A stretch of 64,000 bases of DNA from Anseranas semipalmata (taxonomy: Eukaryota > Chordata > Aves > Anseriformes > Anseranatidae), in NCBI GenBank assembly GCA_013399115.1, contig VXAA01003142.1:798563-862562 (forward strand), in the 5' to 3' direction. The notes beneath the pieces are model-generated. The model had not been told where the DNA came from, ran no database searches, and saw only the letters and a program-made list of their open reading frames with translations. The position numbers and the translations under genes are program-made. This document shows positions 38,328 through 49,701 of the stretch, piece after piece (the first letter of the stretch is position 1; each line of letters starts with the position of its first letter).

Positions 38328-39519
38328 TTTTTTTTTTTTAAATCGATTCCATGCTTTGCTGACATCAGTAAGTACTATGGTTGATAAAAGTAATTATGTA
38401 GACTTTTGTGAGGTACTTAATTCAATGTTACACAGTGTTCTGATAGAAAAATATAGCAACTCTCACTGCCAAAACAAGCATGCACATTAAACTGAGAACT
38501 GACATCCTGGTAAAATTATTAATAGGTTGGCAATAAGAAATTTTCAGCACATGACTTCTCTGGTTATTTTCTGCAGAGATCAGTGCCAGATTTGATTTAA
38601 CTCAACATTTTCGTCTGTGGCCAGGAAGAAAATATTAAGCCATTACTGATAAAAACCAAAATGACAGAAAGATTGGTAAAACAGTAAAAATGGGGGAGAC
38701 AGAAGAGTCTGTAAAACAGTGTAAAATAGGATTAGCACTCTAGACCCACTGAAACAAATGCATTTTAATACAGGCAAATATAAAAGGAGTATTATATCCT
38801 GAAAACAACAAAGGGGGTAGGGGGGCATAATGGGCAAATATCTCAATATGAGTTCACCGTTCTTTGCAGGAGTAAAAAGGAATTATGCAATTCATGGATG
38901 TATTAAGCAAGCTAGGAGAAGAGGTGGTTTTGCCCCTGTATTTCTCATTGCTGATACTTTTTTTCCATGCTAACAAGTCTTTACTGGTACTTCCCAGTTC
39001 TCACTGAGATCACAATTTTATCTTTATTAGGAACATTTTTCCACTGCAACGAGGGTGTTTATTCATTGATTATGGCAATAAATCACTGCAAAAATAGATA
39101 ACAGCCAGCTAGAGAGGAGATGAACTTCTCACTTAACTTCCTTGTTCATGCCACAGTGGTTTATTCTCATCTCCCTTGATAACCTTGAAAACCTCAGAGT
39201 AAACAAATGGGTCTTCCATTTCCCCCTCAGTTTATAACATTAATCATTGTGCAAGCTGGATACAAATTCCCTGGTAAGTCTCGATCTTTATGATTCAAAG
39301 AGGCTAAACATAAAGATCTGCAGCCAACTGCAAGTGGTATGCGGAGAATTGTGGCCCAGTACTTTTTCTTGTAATTTGACAACATTTCAGATCTTTTGCT
39401 CTGTTAGAAAGAGAAATTGATGATGGAGCAAGGTAGTTCTTTGATGCAACTCCATCTACTGCAAAGGAAAATCCTGTTTTCCTGAATGCGTTACTGATGC
39501 AAGTGGGGCATATATGGTT

Positions 39520-39751
39520 TATTTTAGGTTGGATATTAGGAAAAATTTCTTTACTGAAAGGGTTGTTAGACATTGGAACAGGCTGCCCAGGGAAGTGGTT
39601 GAGTCACCATCGCTGGATGTATTTAAAAGACGTTTAGATGTAGAGCTTAGTGACATGGTCTAGTGGAGGGCTTGTTAGTGTTAGGTCATAGGTTGGACTA
39701 GGTGATCTTGAAGGTCTCTTCCAACCTAAAGGATTCTGTGATTCTGTGATT
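39520..39751 (+). mobile_element. CR1 LINE, 3' fragment, forward orientation
   Basis: A diverged CR1 3' end. It starts at TTAGGTTGGATATTAGGAAA, continues through CATTGGAACAGGCTGCCCAG (the WNRLP part of ORF2), and ends with CTTCCAACCTAAAGGATT and ATTCTGTG repeats. The open frame contains stop codons. The sequence is closer to an older CR1 subfamily than the copy at 51486. Confidence 0.92.
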
Positions 39752-42700
39752 GTCCATGATAACAGTGCCAAGTATCTTGCAGTTGACACTTATTCCAAAC
39801 AGCCCTGCCTGATATTAGTGCACTTTCACTGATTTTCTACACTGGAAACATAACATGCCTGAGCTAGGAATTATTTGGGAATTCAACTACATTTCTGTAA
39901 CAGTGATAAGCTAACTGTGGAAAGGGTAACAGAGTGGGCTAATGATTTAGCTGATTGTTTAGTGCAAACATGTATCTCATTCTACATGCTTCCTTTGGGC
40001 AAGTTTCATCTTGGTTCCTCAATATACCATGGAGTACCTGAAAGAAAACAAGACAAAGTAACTTCAGAAAAATGCAAAATTCTCTAAAGTTGAGACTCAG
40101 TCGATCCCAAAATTACATTGTTGGTGGGGAGCAAGTACATCATCAATACAGACAGAAATATTAAGTATAATTATTTAAGTCTTGGACCTTTCACCTGAGG
40201 ATGTCAGTGCATATTATAATCATTAATGAATTTAATCTCATAACTATTGAGGTGAGTTATGTGAATGTTATTTCTTCAATTTCTTGTAGAACAAATATAT
40301 ACATGGAAGAAGTGAGAGGTTAATTCCCCCAGCTATGCAAGGCATTTAAATGTCTAACACCCATTGATTTCAGGAGGCACTAGTTGCCATCAGTTTTAAG
40401 TCTCTTTGTGGTTTGCCCAGCATCAAAATCTGATTAGTCAGTAAGCTACAAAGTAAAAGGTAATCTGTGTATTGCCCTGATCTTCTAAGATTCTTTGAGA
40501 GGAAACATCAGCTTAGAAATGGTGTGTGGGATACATCTTGTCAAACATGTCACCTTTACAGTGTAAACATCTACATCTGAACTAGTCGTCTGGATGCTCT
40601 GTGTAGTCAAGGGAGGGAACGACAACTGAGTTGAATTCCACCCTGGGTGTCTTCACCGCAAAAGCGGGATGCCAAAGTGCAGCCTACACCAGCTGTGGTC
40701 ATCCACTTACCCTTGCCTCTCATATTTGCTATCCTGAGATTCACCGGAAAAAATTACAAAGTGTATCCAGGGGATTTCCACGCAGTCCTTGATGCTATCT
40801 TTAGAGTGCTCTAATGCAGTTTCAGAATAAAGAACTTGTTTGTACTTTTTCTTGTGTCTACTTGTCTCTGCTTCACCCAGCTCAAAACAAGAGAGTTTAC
40901 AGATTAAACGCTTACTGGTTCCACATTCCTATAAAGTTATCATCTCCTCTTCTTGCTGTCCTCTCTGATGTCCTGCAATTATTTTCCATTTATTATAGGC
41001 TTTGCCAGATTAATTTTATATACAGATGATATTTTCCTCATTGCAATATTAAAACAGATTTATTTGGTCTTTTATAAATCAGCATGTATTTTAAAACATC
41101 TTGTTCCTTTTAAACTGTGCAAAAATAAGTCATGAGCAATATGATTTAGCTACACCTTCCCTAGCGTGGAAAATATTTAGTTACACCCTCAAATATAACA
41201 GAAAAAGCATGCTAATAAAAAGAGGTTAGAAACAATCACTGTTCTGGCAGCTATACTGCATATGTTACTATTACCGGCTGAAACTTCATTGTAGAGAAGG
41301 AACAAAAAAGAGATAAAACCTACCTATATTTACTATATTTGCTGCTGGGGTTTGATGAGTGCTTAATTCAAAGTTATTTCCAAATAGGAAGTGTTGTTAA
41401 CTCAAAAAAAGGTAAAAACTGTGAAATATAGAAGGTCAGCCCTTTGCAGAGCTTGGCCAGACTTCTGCATTTCTACAGATGTAGCCATCTGCAAGATGAA
41501 GAAGGCAAGCACAAGGAGGAGCATTAGGGGCTGGACATTTTTAGCAAGCTGCACTTGTGGCCCTCCCCTTCTCCAAAGCCCACGGAGCAGAGGAACGTGT
41601 CCTCCCTGGGAACTGACCAAGGAACACCCTGGCCCAGTGTGAGGGTGGGGGAACAGCGAGACAGAAGCCATCAGGGGACAGAGGGAAACCGCCGGTACCT
41701 TGGGGAGTTGAAGCTGGAAGCGCTGTGCCACCTACAGCATGTGTAGATGCTTCTATAAATGCACATACAGCTGTGCAGTGGAAAGTATCATGAAGCTCTG
41801 CACAATAAAGATCAGCTCATTCTTGGTCACAGCTGCTGGTGGGTTGCTATTCTGGGAGAGGAAAGCCAGCTTGGATCAAAGAACGCGTGACAGTGAGGTA
41901 ACTCAACGTGGTGGATGATGTCGCTGTTGTAGTCACCTTATGATGTGCAGACACATGGACAACCAAAACCCTGAGGAGAACTGAGTGCACAGTGTAGCCC
42001 AGTGTAGATGTCTGACTTAACCCCAGTGCAAGGGGAGAGGAGCAAAGCTCAAAGGTCTGAAGTAATGGCAAACCGAACTGAAAGTTGGTTAATTAAATAA
42101 TGAAACCCCAGCGATATGAAATTCTGCCTTAATAGGTCTTCCCTGCTGAGCGCCCAAAAGAAAGAGCGAGAGGAAAAAAATTCTGGTGATGAATATGTTA
42201 AATTTGACATTCATGCAGACTCGGGTTTGGCTGAGCCTGATGGGGCCTGAGCTACATGCCTGGTCTGAGTAATGCATTTTGAACTTTCGTGGTGCACACT
42301 ACTGGTATGACTCAAACGCACAGGAGCTCTGGCAAGCACCGGAGGCTTTCCTGCCTCCAAGCACCTAACCCAGCACCAGCCTTCAAAGAGAGCAGCTCTG
42401 CCAGGGGTCATCATTCATTGCTCTATCACCATCACCCAAACTTCCCTTTTTTAAAAAAAGTCTCTGGAAACGATGACTTTTTTCTCTTTTAGGCAAACAT
42501 AGGCTGGTCTAGACACGCACGTGACTGTGAAAAAGCCATGCAGCAACATCTTTTTCTGTTAGGCTGTGCATTAATAATACGTAAATGAAAAATAATGTGA
42601 TCTCTTCCCTCAAGTAGAAATAAGTTTTGTCCTTATTGCAGGTAGTAAGTTACAGGCTGAATAAGCTATAACCTATCATGCTGAAATATCAGTCTGGCTA

Positions 42701-43904
42701 CTTTTCTTGCTCTTTAAGTGGTTGTGCATTAAGGACCACAGAAAAGGCTGAGATGCCTGATTCCCATTAAATTGTAACCAGCAACCAGTGCAAGATGTGC
42801 CAATATTTAAAAGAGGACTTAACAATGAGGTGTGCTTAGATAGGCATGTCTTTGTGGCATGCGGATTGCAACAGCAGCAATTTAATGTGCTTTTTTTCCC
42901 TCCAGAACATATAAAAGGAAGTAGTAGACTATTTTCATAAGGCACCTGGCTAAATTCCCATCGTAGTTATCCTACAGAATATCTGGAGTAAAGTTGCTGA
43001 AGTCAATCAAATTATTAAAGGCTTATACCAGTATAAATGTTATCAGAGGTGGAAGTAAAATGTTTACCAGGCATCACTTCAGTGCGCACTCTTCTGTCAT
43101 GAATGTCAGACGACAGGAAATGAAACGACTCCTGCAGTCATTAACGTTAGTAAGTAGGAATTCTGGCCGTGTGATCTCAGGCTACACAGCACTTAATGCC
43201 ATGAGCAAATTCTGTCTCACAGTGCTCAGCGGTGCACCTCAGAGTGACAGAAGCATTTGTTTCAAAGTGCAAAACACTGCACAGAGCTGCCTTTCTTGGA
43301 GCAGATCCCCAGCTCACTGGCTTTGCTTTACATTGTAAGTGAGAAGGGAATTTTGACCCCTTCTTGTGACATGGTACTGAACAGTGGCTTTAAAAAATAA
43401 AAGAACCGGGTGGGAATTGGACTAACTCACAATGTGCACTCATGTTAGATCATATGAATCCCTTCAAATGAAGCCATGAGCAGAGAACAAATCCCCCCCC
43501 ATGGTAATTCACCAGGGGAAATCTGACTTCCTGCCTCAGCAACATGTACTAGGGCTTAACCAAAAAAAAAGGGTGAGGGGGGGAGAAAAAAAAACGAATC
43601 AATAACAAAAAGAATCATCGCTGTCAGAGGTTAGAGGGTGGTGGGAGGGGGGGAGATTACGTACGTAGCATTTGGTTTAGTGAGGCTGGAGGAGGGGGTA
43701 GTCTGGATAACATGCCGTAGGTTGTCTTTCAATATTAGACACAGGGAGTTTTTGAAAATTAACATTAGTACAAAAAGAAGTCATCATAAAACTCCCAAGC
43801 AAAATTACCTGCTCTTATTTTAGGTTTCTGTTTGACAGACATTAAAGATGTTTATATATAAAAAAATATAAAGGCTTTTTTTCAATGACCACCTCTCATG
43901 ACAG
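39752..43904. other. Intergenic sequence, no gene recognised
   Basis: AT-rich unique DNA, with an NF-kB consensus word at 40770-40779, a run of eight C at 43493-43500, a purine-rich stretch at about 43562-43594 and a G-quadruplex motif at 43636-43653. Open frames are short and unrecognised. Confidence 0.5.
43636..43653 (+). other. G-quadruplex motif
   Basis: GGG, GGG and a seven-base G run separated by TGGT and A, which satisfies four G3 tracts with short loops. It lies about 250 bases from the CpG island that follows. Confidence 0.7.
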
Positions 43905-44110
43905 CCCGGGATGCCACCACACCGGGTTCACCCCAGCAGCCGCTCAGTGCCGCGCAGCGGGCCGGGCAGGCTGGTGGCCGAGGGAGGACAGCCGCAGCTC
44001 CGGGCGGGCAGGGCCAGCTGGGCCGCAGGGGGACTCACCGGCCCGGCCCGGCTTGGCCCGGCTCGGCTCGGCCGCTCCGCTCATGCGGGAGCAGGGGACT
44101 CGTGCGTTGT
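43905..44110 (-). promoter_or_regulatory. CpG island with a candidate minus-strand first exon
   Basis: This is the densest CpG stretch between the two known genes, with CCGGGC, GCCGCGCAGCGGGCC and repeated GGCCCGGC/GGCTCGGC words. On the minus strand an ATG in the context CCCGCATGAGCGG is followed by an open frame (MSGAAEPSRAKPGRA) that runs into a splice donor CCG|GTGAGT with the exon end at 44039. Together these look like a promoter and first exon of a transcript running toward PERP. No downstream exon was found, so this may be non-coding RNA or only an enhancer-like island. Confidence 0.45.
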
Positions 44111-47100
44111 ACTCAGTGTAGCAGCCCTACAAGGGGGATAAGCCTTGTAAGGGCTAGCGGCAGTCTCCTCCAAAACAACCATGGATGGCCAAGGAAAGGG
44201 GAGTTGACGAAGCAGCAGCTCAGTTAAACCACTTCCAAGTATTTTGTCTTTCCTCCCGCACAGCCAGCACGACCCTTCCGAACCGGGCAAGGGTTGGTGT
44301 TATCAGTATTTATCACCAGCATGGCAGAAGGCATCAGTGCAGAGGTTACCGAACAAGCTCTGGTTAGGGCACCGGGTCTGCTCCGGTCAGCAAGAGGTTT
44401 GCTACACTGCTCGTTAAATATGGGCAGCTGAGAAACTGAGCACTTGGATGTAAAGACACCTGTACCGCTAACTCCTTATTTTAAGGGGCCTTGCCTGTTT
44501 AATATAAACTGAAATTGTAACTGCTCAGTGTTGTGGTTTTCTATTTCAGTGCTGTACATATTACACTATTGTGTCCTACTCAAGTATGCTGGATTAAATT
44601 ATGCAATTGCTGCTCCCCTGTGGCTCTCAGCTAAACAAAACTTGCATCATATCACCATGTTAAACCACTCGTTTTGCAAAGATTGAATGCAGAAACATTT
44701 TTACTTTTTTCAGTAAAGTAGACTACCTCCTTTACATAGCAACTTAAAAGTCCCTGTGGTGCCTGTTTGGAAGAGGAGTTGAGAGACAAGCATCCCAGTC
44801 CCAGGTGAGAAAGACACCTTAGAGTATCCAGAGAGCTTGGGTCTCACACTGGGGTCTTTTTTCTGTGTGTATCCTAATCACTGAACTGCCTTTTCTCCCA
44901 TTCCTGTCACTGTCAGTGTAAAGGCCATAGCTCCCAGTTACGGATGATTTAACGAACTTTTGGTCCAAAAAGTTGCCAGACTACAGCTCCAGGACTAGGC
45001 CTAGCTTTTGTAAAAAAAAGATATATTTTTTTCCTCCTTGAAGTAACTTTAGACACGTCTGAGGAATGGGGTGGTATAGATTAGGACAGTCTGCAGCACG
45101 TGCAGGGACACCAGGAGGAGACAGCTGGCAAAAGAGTAACCACTTGCCATTCAGTCAAGAACATAAAGGGCAGATATGAGGCCACTCCTACATTTGCAGT
45201 AACTCAAATAAATGTTTTTCATTTCCATTTATTGCATTCCTAATTGCTTCAGGCTACCTGTGGGTCAGCTGGCAGCTGTACACCAAGTTGCATGGCAAGC
45301 AACTCGTAATAGGCTAATCAGATAAAACATCCTGACTTAAATAAACACAACTGTTTTCTGCTCTGCAGGCTGAGCTGGAGTCTGTACAGGATGGAGATGA
45401 GTCCGACCAGGAGCAGGAGGAAAGGATGGGTACCTGGCTCACAGGCTGTGAATACAATGTCTTGCGCTTCTGTGTGAAAGCAGAGCATCACAGCTGGCAC
45501 TAAGAGCGGAACAACAGGACCCCTCTGTTCTTGCTTTACCTGAAAAGCCCACCATGCTAGGTCCTGCCTGGGGCTCCTGGAATACATGCGTAGACCACTA
45601 ACTTGATTTAAGTGTTTTCATCTAACCGATGACATGCTGTTTAGTGCTCCAATCCCTGCCCGTATGGCTGGTACTTCACAGCACACCAAAGACTTGCCTA
45701 GCAGAGCACTGACATATCAAAAGATAAATTTATGTTCTCTCTACACTAAACATTTAGTAAGTGCTTTCTTCTTTTCTGTGCCATGATACCTATTAATACA
45801 GAGGTTATATCCCTGAGAAATCCAGAAACATAGATAATATTCAGATTCCAGTCAGGAAGAATTACTGAAAACATCTAAAAGTATCCTTTCCGTAAACAAA
45901 ATGAATATGTAAGCACAGCCTGCACAGTAATCCTTTGCTGCACCATATTATAAGGTATTTCAGAGCAACAAAAGTAGTTAAGCCAATTATTTCATATTAG
46001 TTTTAACTTTATGATCAGAAAAGAACCTATCTATGAAAGATTTGCATCTCAGCAAAGAGACTTCCATAAGTGGTCACAAAAAAGGGAGAATCCAAATAAA
46101 AGTTCTCTCTTGCAGAACAGGAAGGAAAAAAATACTTGAACTTGGGGAGGTGTCTGGCTGGGCAGACAGCAGAAAGCATCAGAGGGTCAAAATCCCCTAA
46201 GGCCATTAGGGAAATACCAGAGTATTAAAAAAAAAAAGGCACGATTAGCTTTAACGTTCCCACAGAAGTCAGTCACAAGAGACAGGCTAGGCACTCATTT
46301 ACATACGAGCTTCAGAATGAGACAAGCCTCATGTGACTTCAAAGTTATGAGTAATAGGCCCAGAAAGCATCAGAGAAAAACAGTGGGATTAGGGGCATTT
46401 CAGCTGAAACCCTTCCTCTGCGGAGAAGTTGCACTCAACAGCGACCGGAGTTAACCAACATCCTCTTCCTCCCTGCTGCCTCCCCCGATGGAGGCTCTGC
46501 CTTTTCAGGCAGCAGGGGCTGAGGACTGCCCTGGCTGGATGCTGTGAGCTGCCTTCATCGCCTGGAGCCTCGCCGCAGGCATCCCTCCCAGCCTTCGCTT
46601 GCTCTTTCAGCACCGAGGTTTCTGCCTGGTGCAGGAGTTCGATGAATTGGGCGGGCATGCAAGTTGCATGAGTCATAAAGAAAGGGGAAGGAGGGAATGG
46701 ATAAACAGAGTCACAATTTGAAAAATAGGAATATGCTCTCAAGATGGGTTTGGTAGATCCAACATGCCCTGCTCTGGGGCAGCAGGCTTACTTCTAGCTT
46801 GTCTGCTCTGAAAGAATGGGGCACACAGGTTCAGAGGGAGGTGGGCTAATGTGTGAGGGAGCGGTATGTGTGAGGAAGGTGGACAGGAACCCAGGAAAGC
46901 GGGCTGGGGAGCTGTAGGAATTACAAACACTTGCTGACCTATCACAGAAGTACTCAGGAATGTAACATCTGTGTGGTTTCAAATCGGAAAGCACTGAAGC
47001 GTGTGCTGAAGTGTGCTCCTGACCAAACAGAAAGGATGAAAGGGTTAACTAGGACAGAGAGCAGCTGACCAGGAGAGGGGGAGCGGGCAGGGTCACCTCT

Positions 47101-47930
47101 TGGGAAGGGGCCCGCTGTCCTGACTGCCCTGGGAGGCTTGCAGCCCCACCTCGTTTTTCCTTCAGATCATGGGCAACACCTAGAAATCATGGCGGTGTGC
47201 AGCTGTGCCTGTCTAGACAGAGGTCTGAAAAATCCTCATGCCGTGCTGAGGGAGCATTACAGCCCAGAAAGCCCCTGGCAGCATGGCTGGGTTCAGAAGA
47301 GTCTGTGATGAGAAGAAAATGCTACTTTCAAGTACCATTGAGCCAAGCAGTTAGCAACTTGCTTTTCAGGAGCTATGGAGCAAGCCAGATGCCAAGACCA
47401 AAAGGCAAGGGGCTTCCCTGCTGCTCCTGGTGAGAGGAGGTGGTAGGGCTGGCCTGGGCCTTTGCTGCAGCATGCATGGGGATCACTCGTGGCCACCACT
47501 ACCTCCCGAGGTGGCACTCGATCAACGTCAGCTGGGACCCCCTGGCGTAACCGGTGGGTGAATGGAGCAAGCAAAGTCAAGTCAGTCTGGCTTAGCATCC
47601 CTCGCAGCCTGATTCGGCCCCATCCATATTCTGCCATGCTCATCTCTGGGGACTGAAGACTGAGTACCCACAGGAGCCAAGTCCTGATGCATACTGACTG
47701 CATGGGTGTCCCACAGGGCACCAAGAGCTCTTCCTGAGAGGACACGGAGGTAAGGAGAGACTATGCAGAGACACACAGCAAGTTATCACCTCAAAGCGCT
47801 TGGCCACATGACCCAAACCAGGGCGCATCAGTGACATGCTGAATGGTGGTCCGGGACAGAAATCCTTTTGGCAGTGGGTGTCCCATGCTCAACTGTACTC
47901 CCTCTCATCAATACAAAATAGAGAATTCAA
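44111..47930. other. Intergenic sequence between the CpG island and TNFAIP3
   Basis: No gene recognised. GC-richer parts at 46430-46660 and 47040-47760 carry long overlapping open frames on both strands (for example 47293-47745 minus, 150 codons), which argues for composition and not coding. Confidence 0.5.
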
Positions 47931-47941
47931 TCCTTCAATAA

Positions 47942-47947
47942 TTTATT
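47942..47947 (-). terminator. TNFAIP3: Candidate poly(A) signal of TNFAIP3
   Basis: AATAAA on the minus strand about 1.47 kb after the stop codon, at the end of a U-rich stretch. It is the best-placed signal seen; others may be used. Confidence 0.5.
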
Positions 47948-49298
47948 TCTTTATATCAGAGAATGTTTTTCAATCATAGATTAAGTTTGCAAATTTCAAC
48001 ACAAGAGTAAATATAAGTAAAAAATCCTAGATGTGCAAATTTCAAGTTGCATTGTCTGAAATAATATAAATATTTTAATAAAACATATGTTCACATTAAC
48101 GTTCACAAAATATATAAAAATTTAACAGAAATAAGTCATGAGTTATTTTAACTTTGTTTCTTTTTTTTAAAACCTGTTTTTTTAATAACTAGAAAAAGAT
48201 TCTAAACTTGAGAAGCAAATTAGAGGAGATATCACCTCCGAAACAGTAGCAGCAAAATGGATGCTGAAAACTTAAGTATGAAAGGAGAGAAGCAGGCATA
48301 AGGCACAATAGCAAAGGCAAGTTTGCTTAAGTATGGCAGATTGAGAAGTGAACGCATGAACTCCAGGAGTAAAATCTTGACCCTAAAGTACCCTAGTACC
48401 AAGCTCCAAGCTGTTAGCATGATAACAGAATCACATTAAGGATAACAGAAAAAAAAAAAGAGAGAGAGAGAGATGGGGAGTGGGGGTATGAGCAGCAGCA
48501 TATGTATTTCTGACAATTATAATGGAAGAGAAGAAAGTTATTTTGGCTTCAGAACTGAAGCCTAAGATGAAGAGCTCTGGGGGGTTTTCAATGTGTTGGA
48601 GGCAATTCCTTCTATATTAGAGGGGAATTGCAGGATTCAGTTTCCCATCACATACACATATACTCATAAAAGGTGCTTCTGTAATCACGTTATCTTTCCA
48701 GCTATCTTTGGATTTGTGAAAGGATCTAAATGCTGGTTAAGTGTGTTGAAGGAGCAGACCACTACTGGTCTCATTTAAGATTGCAGTTTAGTTTGCCAGG
48801 GGCTCTGCAAACCCAGGACCATTCACTGTTACCATCCTAAATGCCTGCAGGAGCTCCAGTCATGTTGAGCTCTGCCAGAACAGAAGCAAGGAAGCGAGCG
48901 AACCAAAGCAAGTTTCGTCAGACATACTCACTCTGTTCAACGGCAAGTTGCATCAGCCTGTCCTGGAGGATCTCTCTCAGGAAGGACTTGCCTGTGACCA
49001 ATGTACATCAATGCAGAGTTCCCACACCTCCAAGAGCAGCTGTGGCTCCTTGCCTGGGAGCAGGGGAGGTATAGAGAGAGGCAGAACCAGGAAGCTCTTT
49101 GGACTCAAAATGCTTCAAACTTCCTACTGGGAAGTCCAAGAATTAAATACAGCATGATAGGAGCTTATTCATGAAAGACAGCTCTGTGCAGAAAGCAACC
49201 TGCCCTTCTCAGCAGTCTTTGTATGCAGTGTTTAGAGGAATTAGATACTTATTCCCAAGAATGGGAATAAACAGGAACAAGAGCAGACAGCTTATATT

Positions 49299-49329
49299 CC
49301 CCACCCCCCACCCCCAACCTCCCACTCCC
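49299..49329 (-). other. TNFAIP3: G-quadruplex motif in TNFAIP3 3' UTR
   Basis: On the mRNA strand the G runs are 3, 3, 5, 6 and 4 bases long, with loops of 3, 5, 1 and 1. The motif starts about 90 bases after the stop codon. RNA folding is inferred from the pattern. Confidence 0.75.
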
Positions 49330-49419
49330 AGGACTGGTAAGTGTTTTGGACATAGCACCATTTCAGTTAAGGAAGTAGCTGGTATCACTTTCTTGTTCTT
49401 TGCCAACTCTTCCTCTCTG

Positions 49420-49701
49420 CTAGCCATAGATCTGTTTGAACTGGTAGCATTCATTGCAGTAACCGTTGCACTTGGTATTGCCATAGTGGTCGCAAGCAGG
49501 GGCTCGGCAGCGTTGCTTCGGGGTCTCGTCTGCAGCCGGCTCCCTGGGACTCCCCAGCTGCGCAGCCTGGCCGAGGCGCTGGCACTCCTGGCACAGCTCA
49601 TCACTTCTGCAGGCCAGGTTGTTCCGACACGAAGCCACGGCACACTGTCTCTTCTGGCTAGTCAGTGCTGCTCGCTGTAAATCTCTGCGGTGTCCTGTTC
49701 T
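49420..49701 (-). CDS. TNFAIP3: TNFAIP3 exon 9 (zinc fingers 6 and 7, stop)
   Basis: The acceptor is TTTCTAG and the exon enters at a codon boundary. It encodes residues 717-809. Finger 6 uses Cys736, 741, 753 and 756 (QCAVASC...CQEC). Finger 7 uses Cys781, 786, 798 and 801 ([11 protein letters not shown]...CNEC) and ends QFKQIYG with TAG. Finger 7 is the part that binds linear ubiquitin in mammals, and it is almost unchanged here. The finger 5-6 linker at the exon start ([18 protein letters not shown]) is poorly conserved. Confidence 0.97.
   Translation of the reverse strand, partial: RTGHRRDLQRAALTSQKRQCAVASCRNNLACRSDELCQECQRLGQAAQLGSPREPAADETPKQRCRAPACDHYGNTKCNGYCNECYQFKQIYG

Larger units (their letters stand above)
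27111..39519. other. Intergenic sequence, no gene recognised
   Basis: About 12 kb of mostly AT-rich unique sequence with several simple repeats: TTTG-type at 29568-29637, AAAC units at 30977-31021 and 35984-36008, and a poly-A run at 32446-32461. It also contains a poly-T-bounded segment at 27334-27652, a GC-richer patch at 36100-36600 with YY1-like words, and an 85-base N gap. Open frames such as 33610-34089 (159 codons) and 37458-37907 (149 codons) have no family resemblance and no matching splice structure. Confidence 0.5.
47931..49419 (-). other. TNFAIP3: TNFAIP3 3' UTR (probable extent)
   Basis: The sequence after the A20 stop codon holds a G-quadruplex motif close to the stop, five ATTTA pentamers on the mRNA strand (plus-strand TAAAT at about 48008, 48067, 48727, 48838 and 49144), and an AATAAA at 47947-47942. 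The distal part is U-rich in the mRNA sense. Mammalian A20 mRNA is short-lived and AU-element regulated, and this layout fits. The 3' end is inferred from the poly(A) signal only. Confidence 0.55.

Noticed and set aside
44025..44036. Second CTCF site (GCAGGGGGACTC) in the 43.9-kb CpG island
   Set aside because: It differs from the core at the essential C and at upstream positions, so it is much weaker than the site at 22791.
47293..47745. 150-codon minus-strand open frame just beyond the TNFAIP3 3' UTR as an extra exon or gene
   Set aside because: The translation does not resemble A20 or another protein, and the TNFAIP3 stop codon and final zinc finger are intact upstream.
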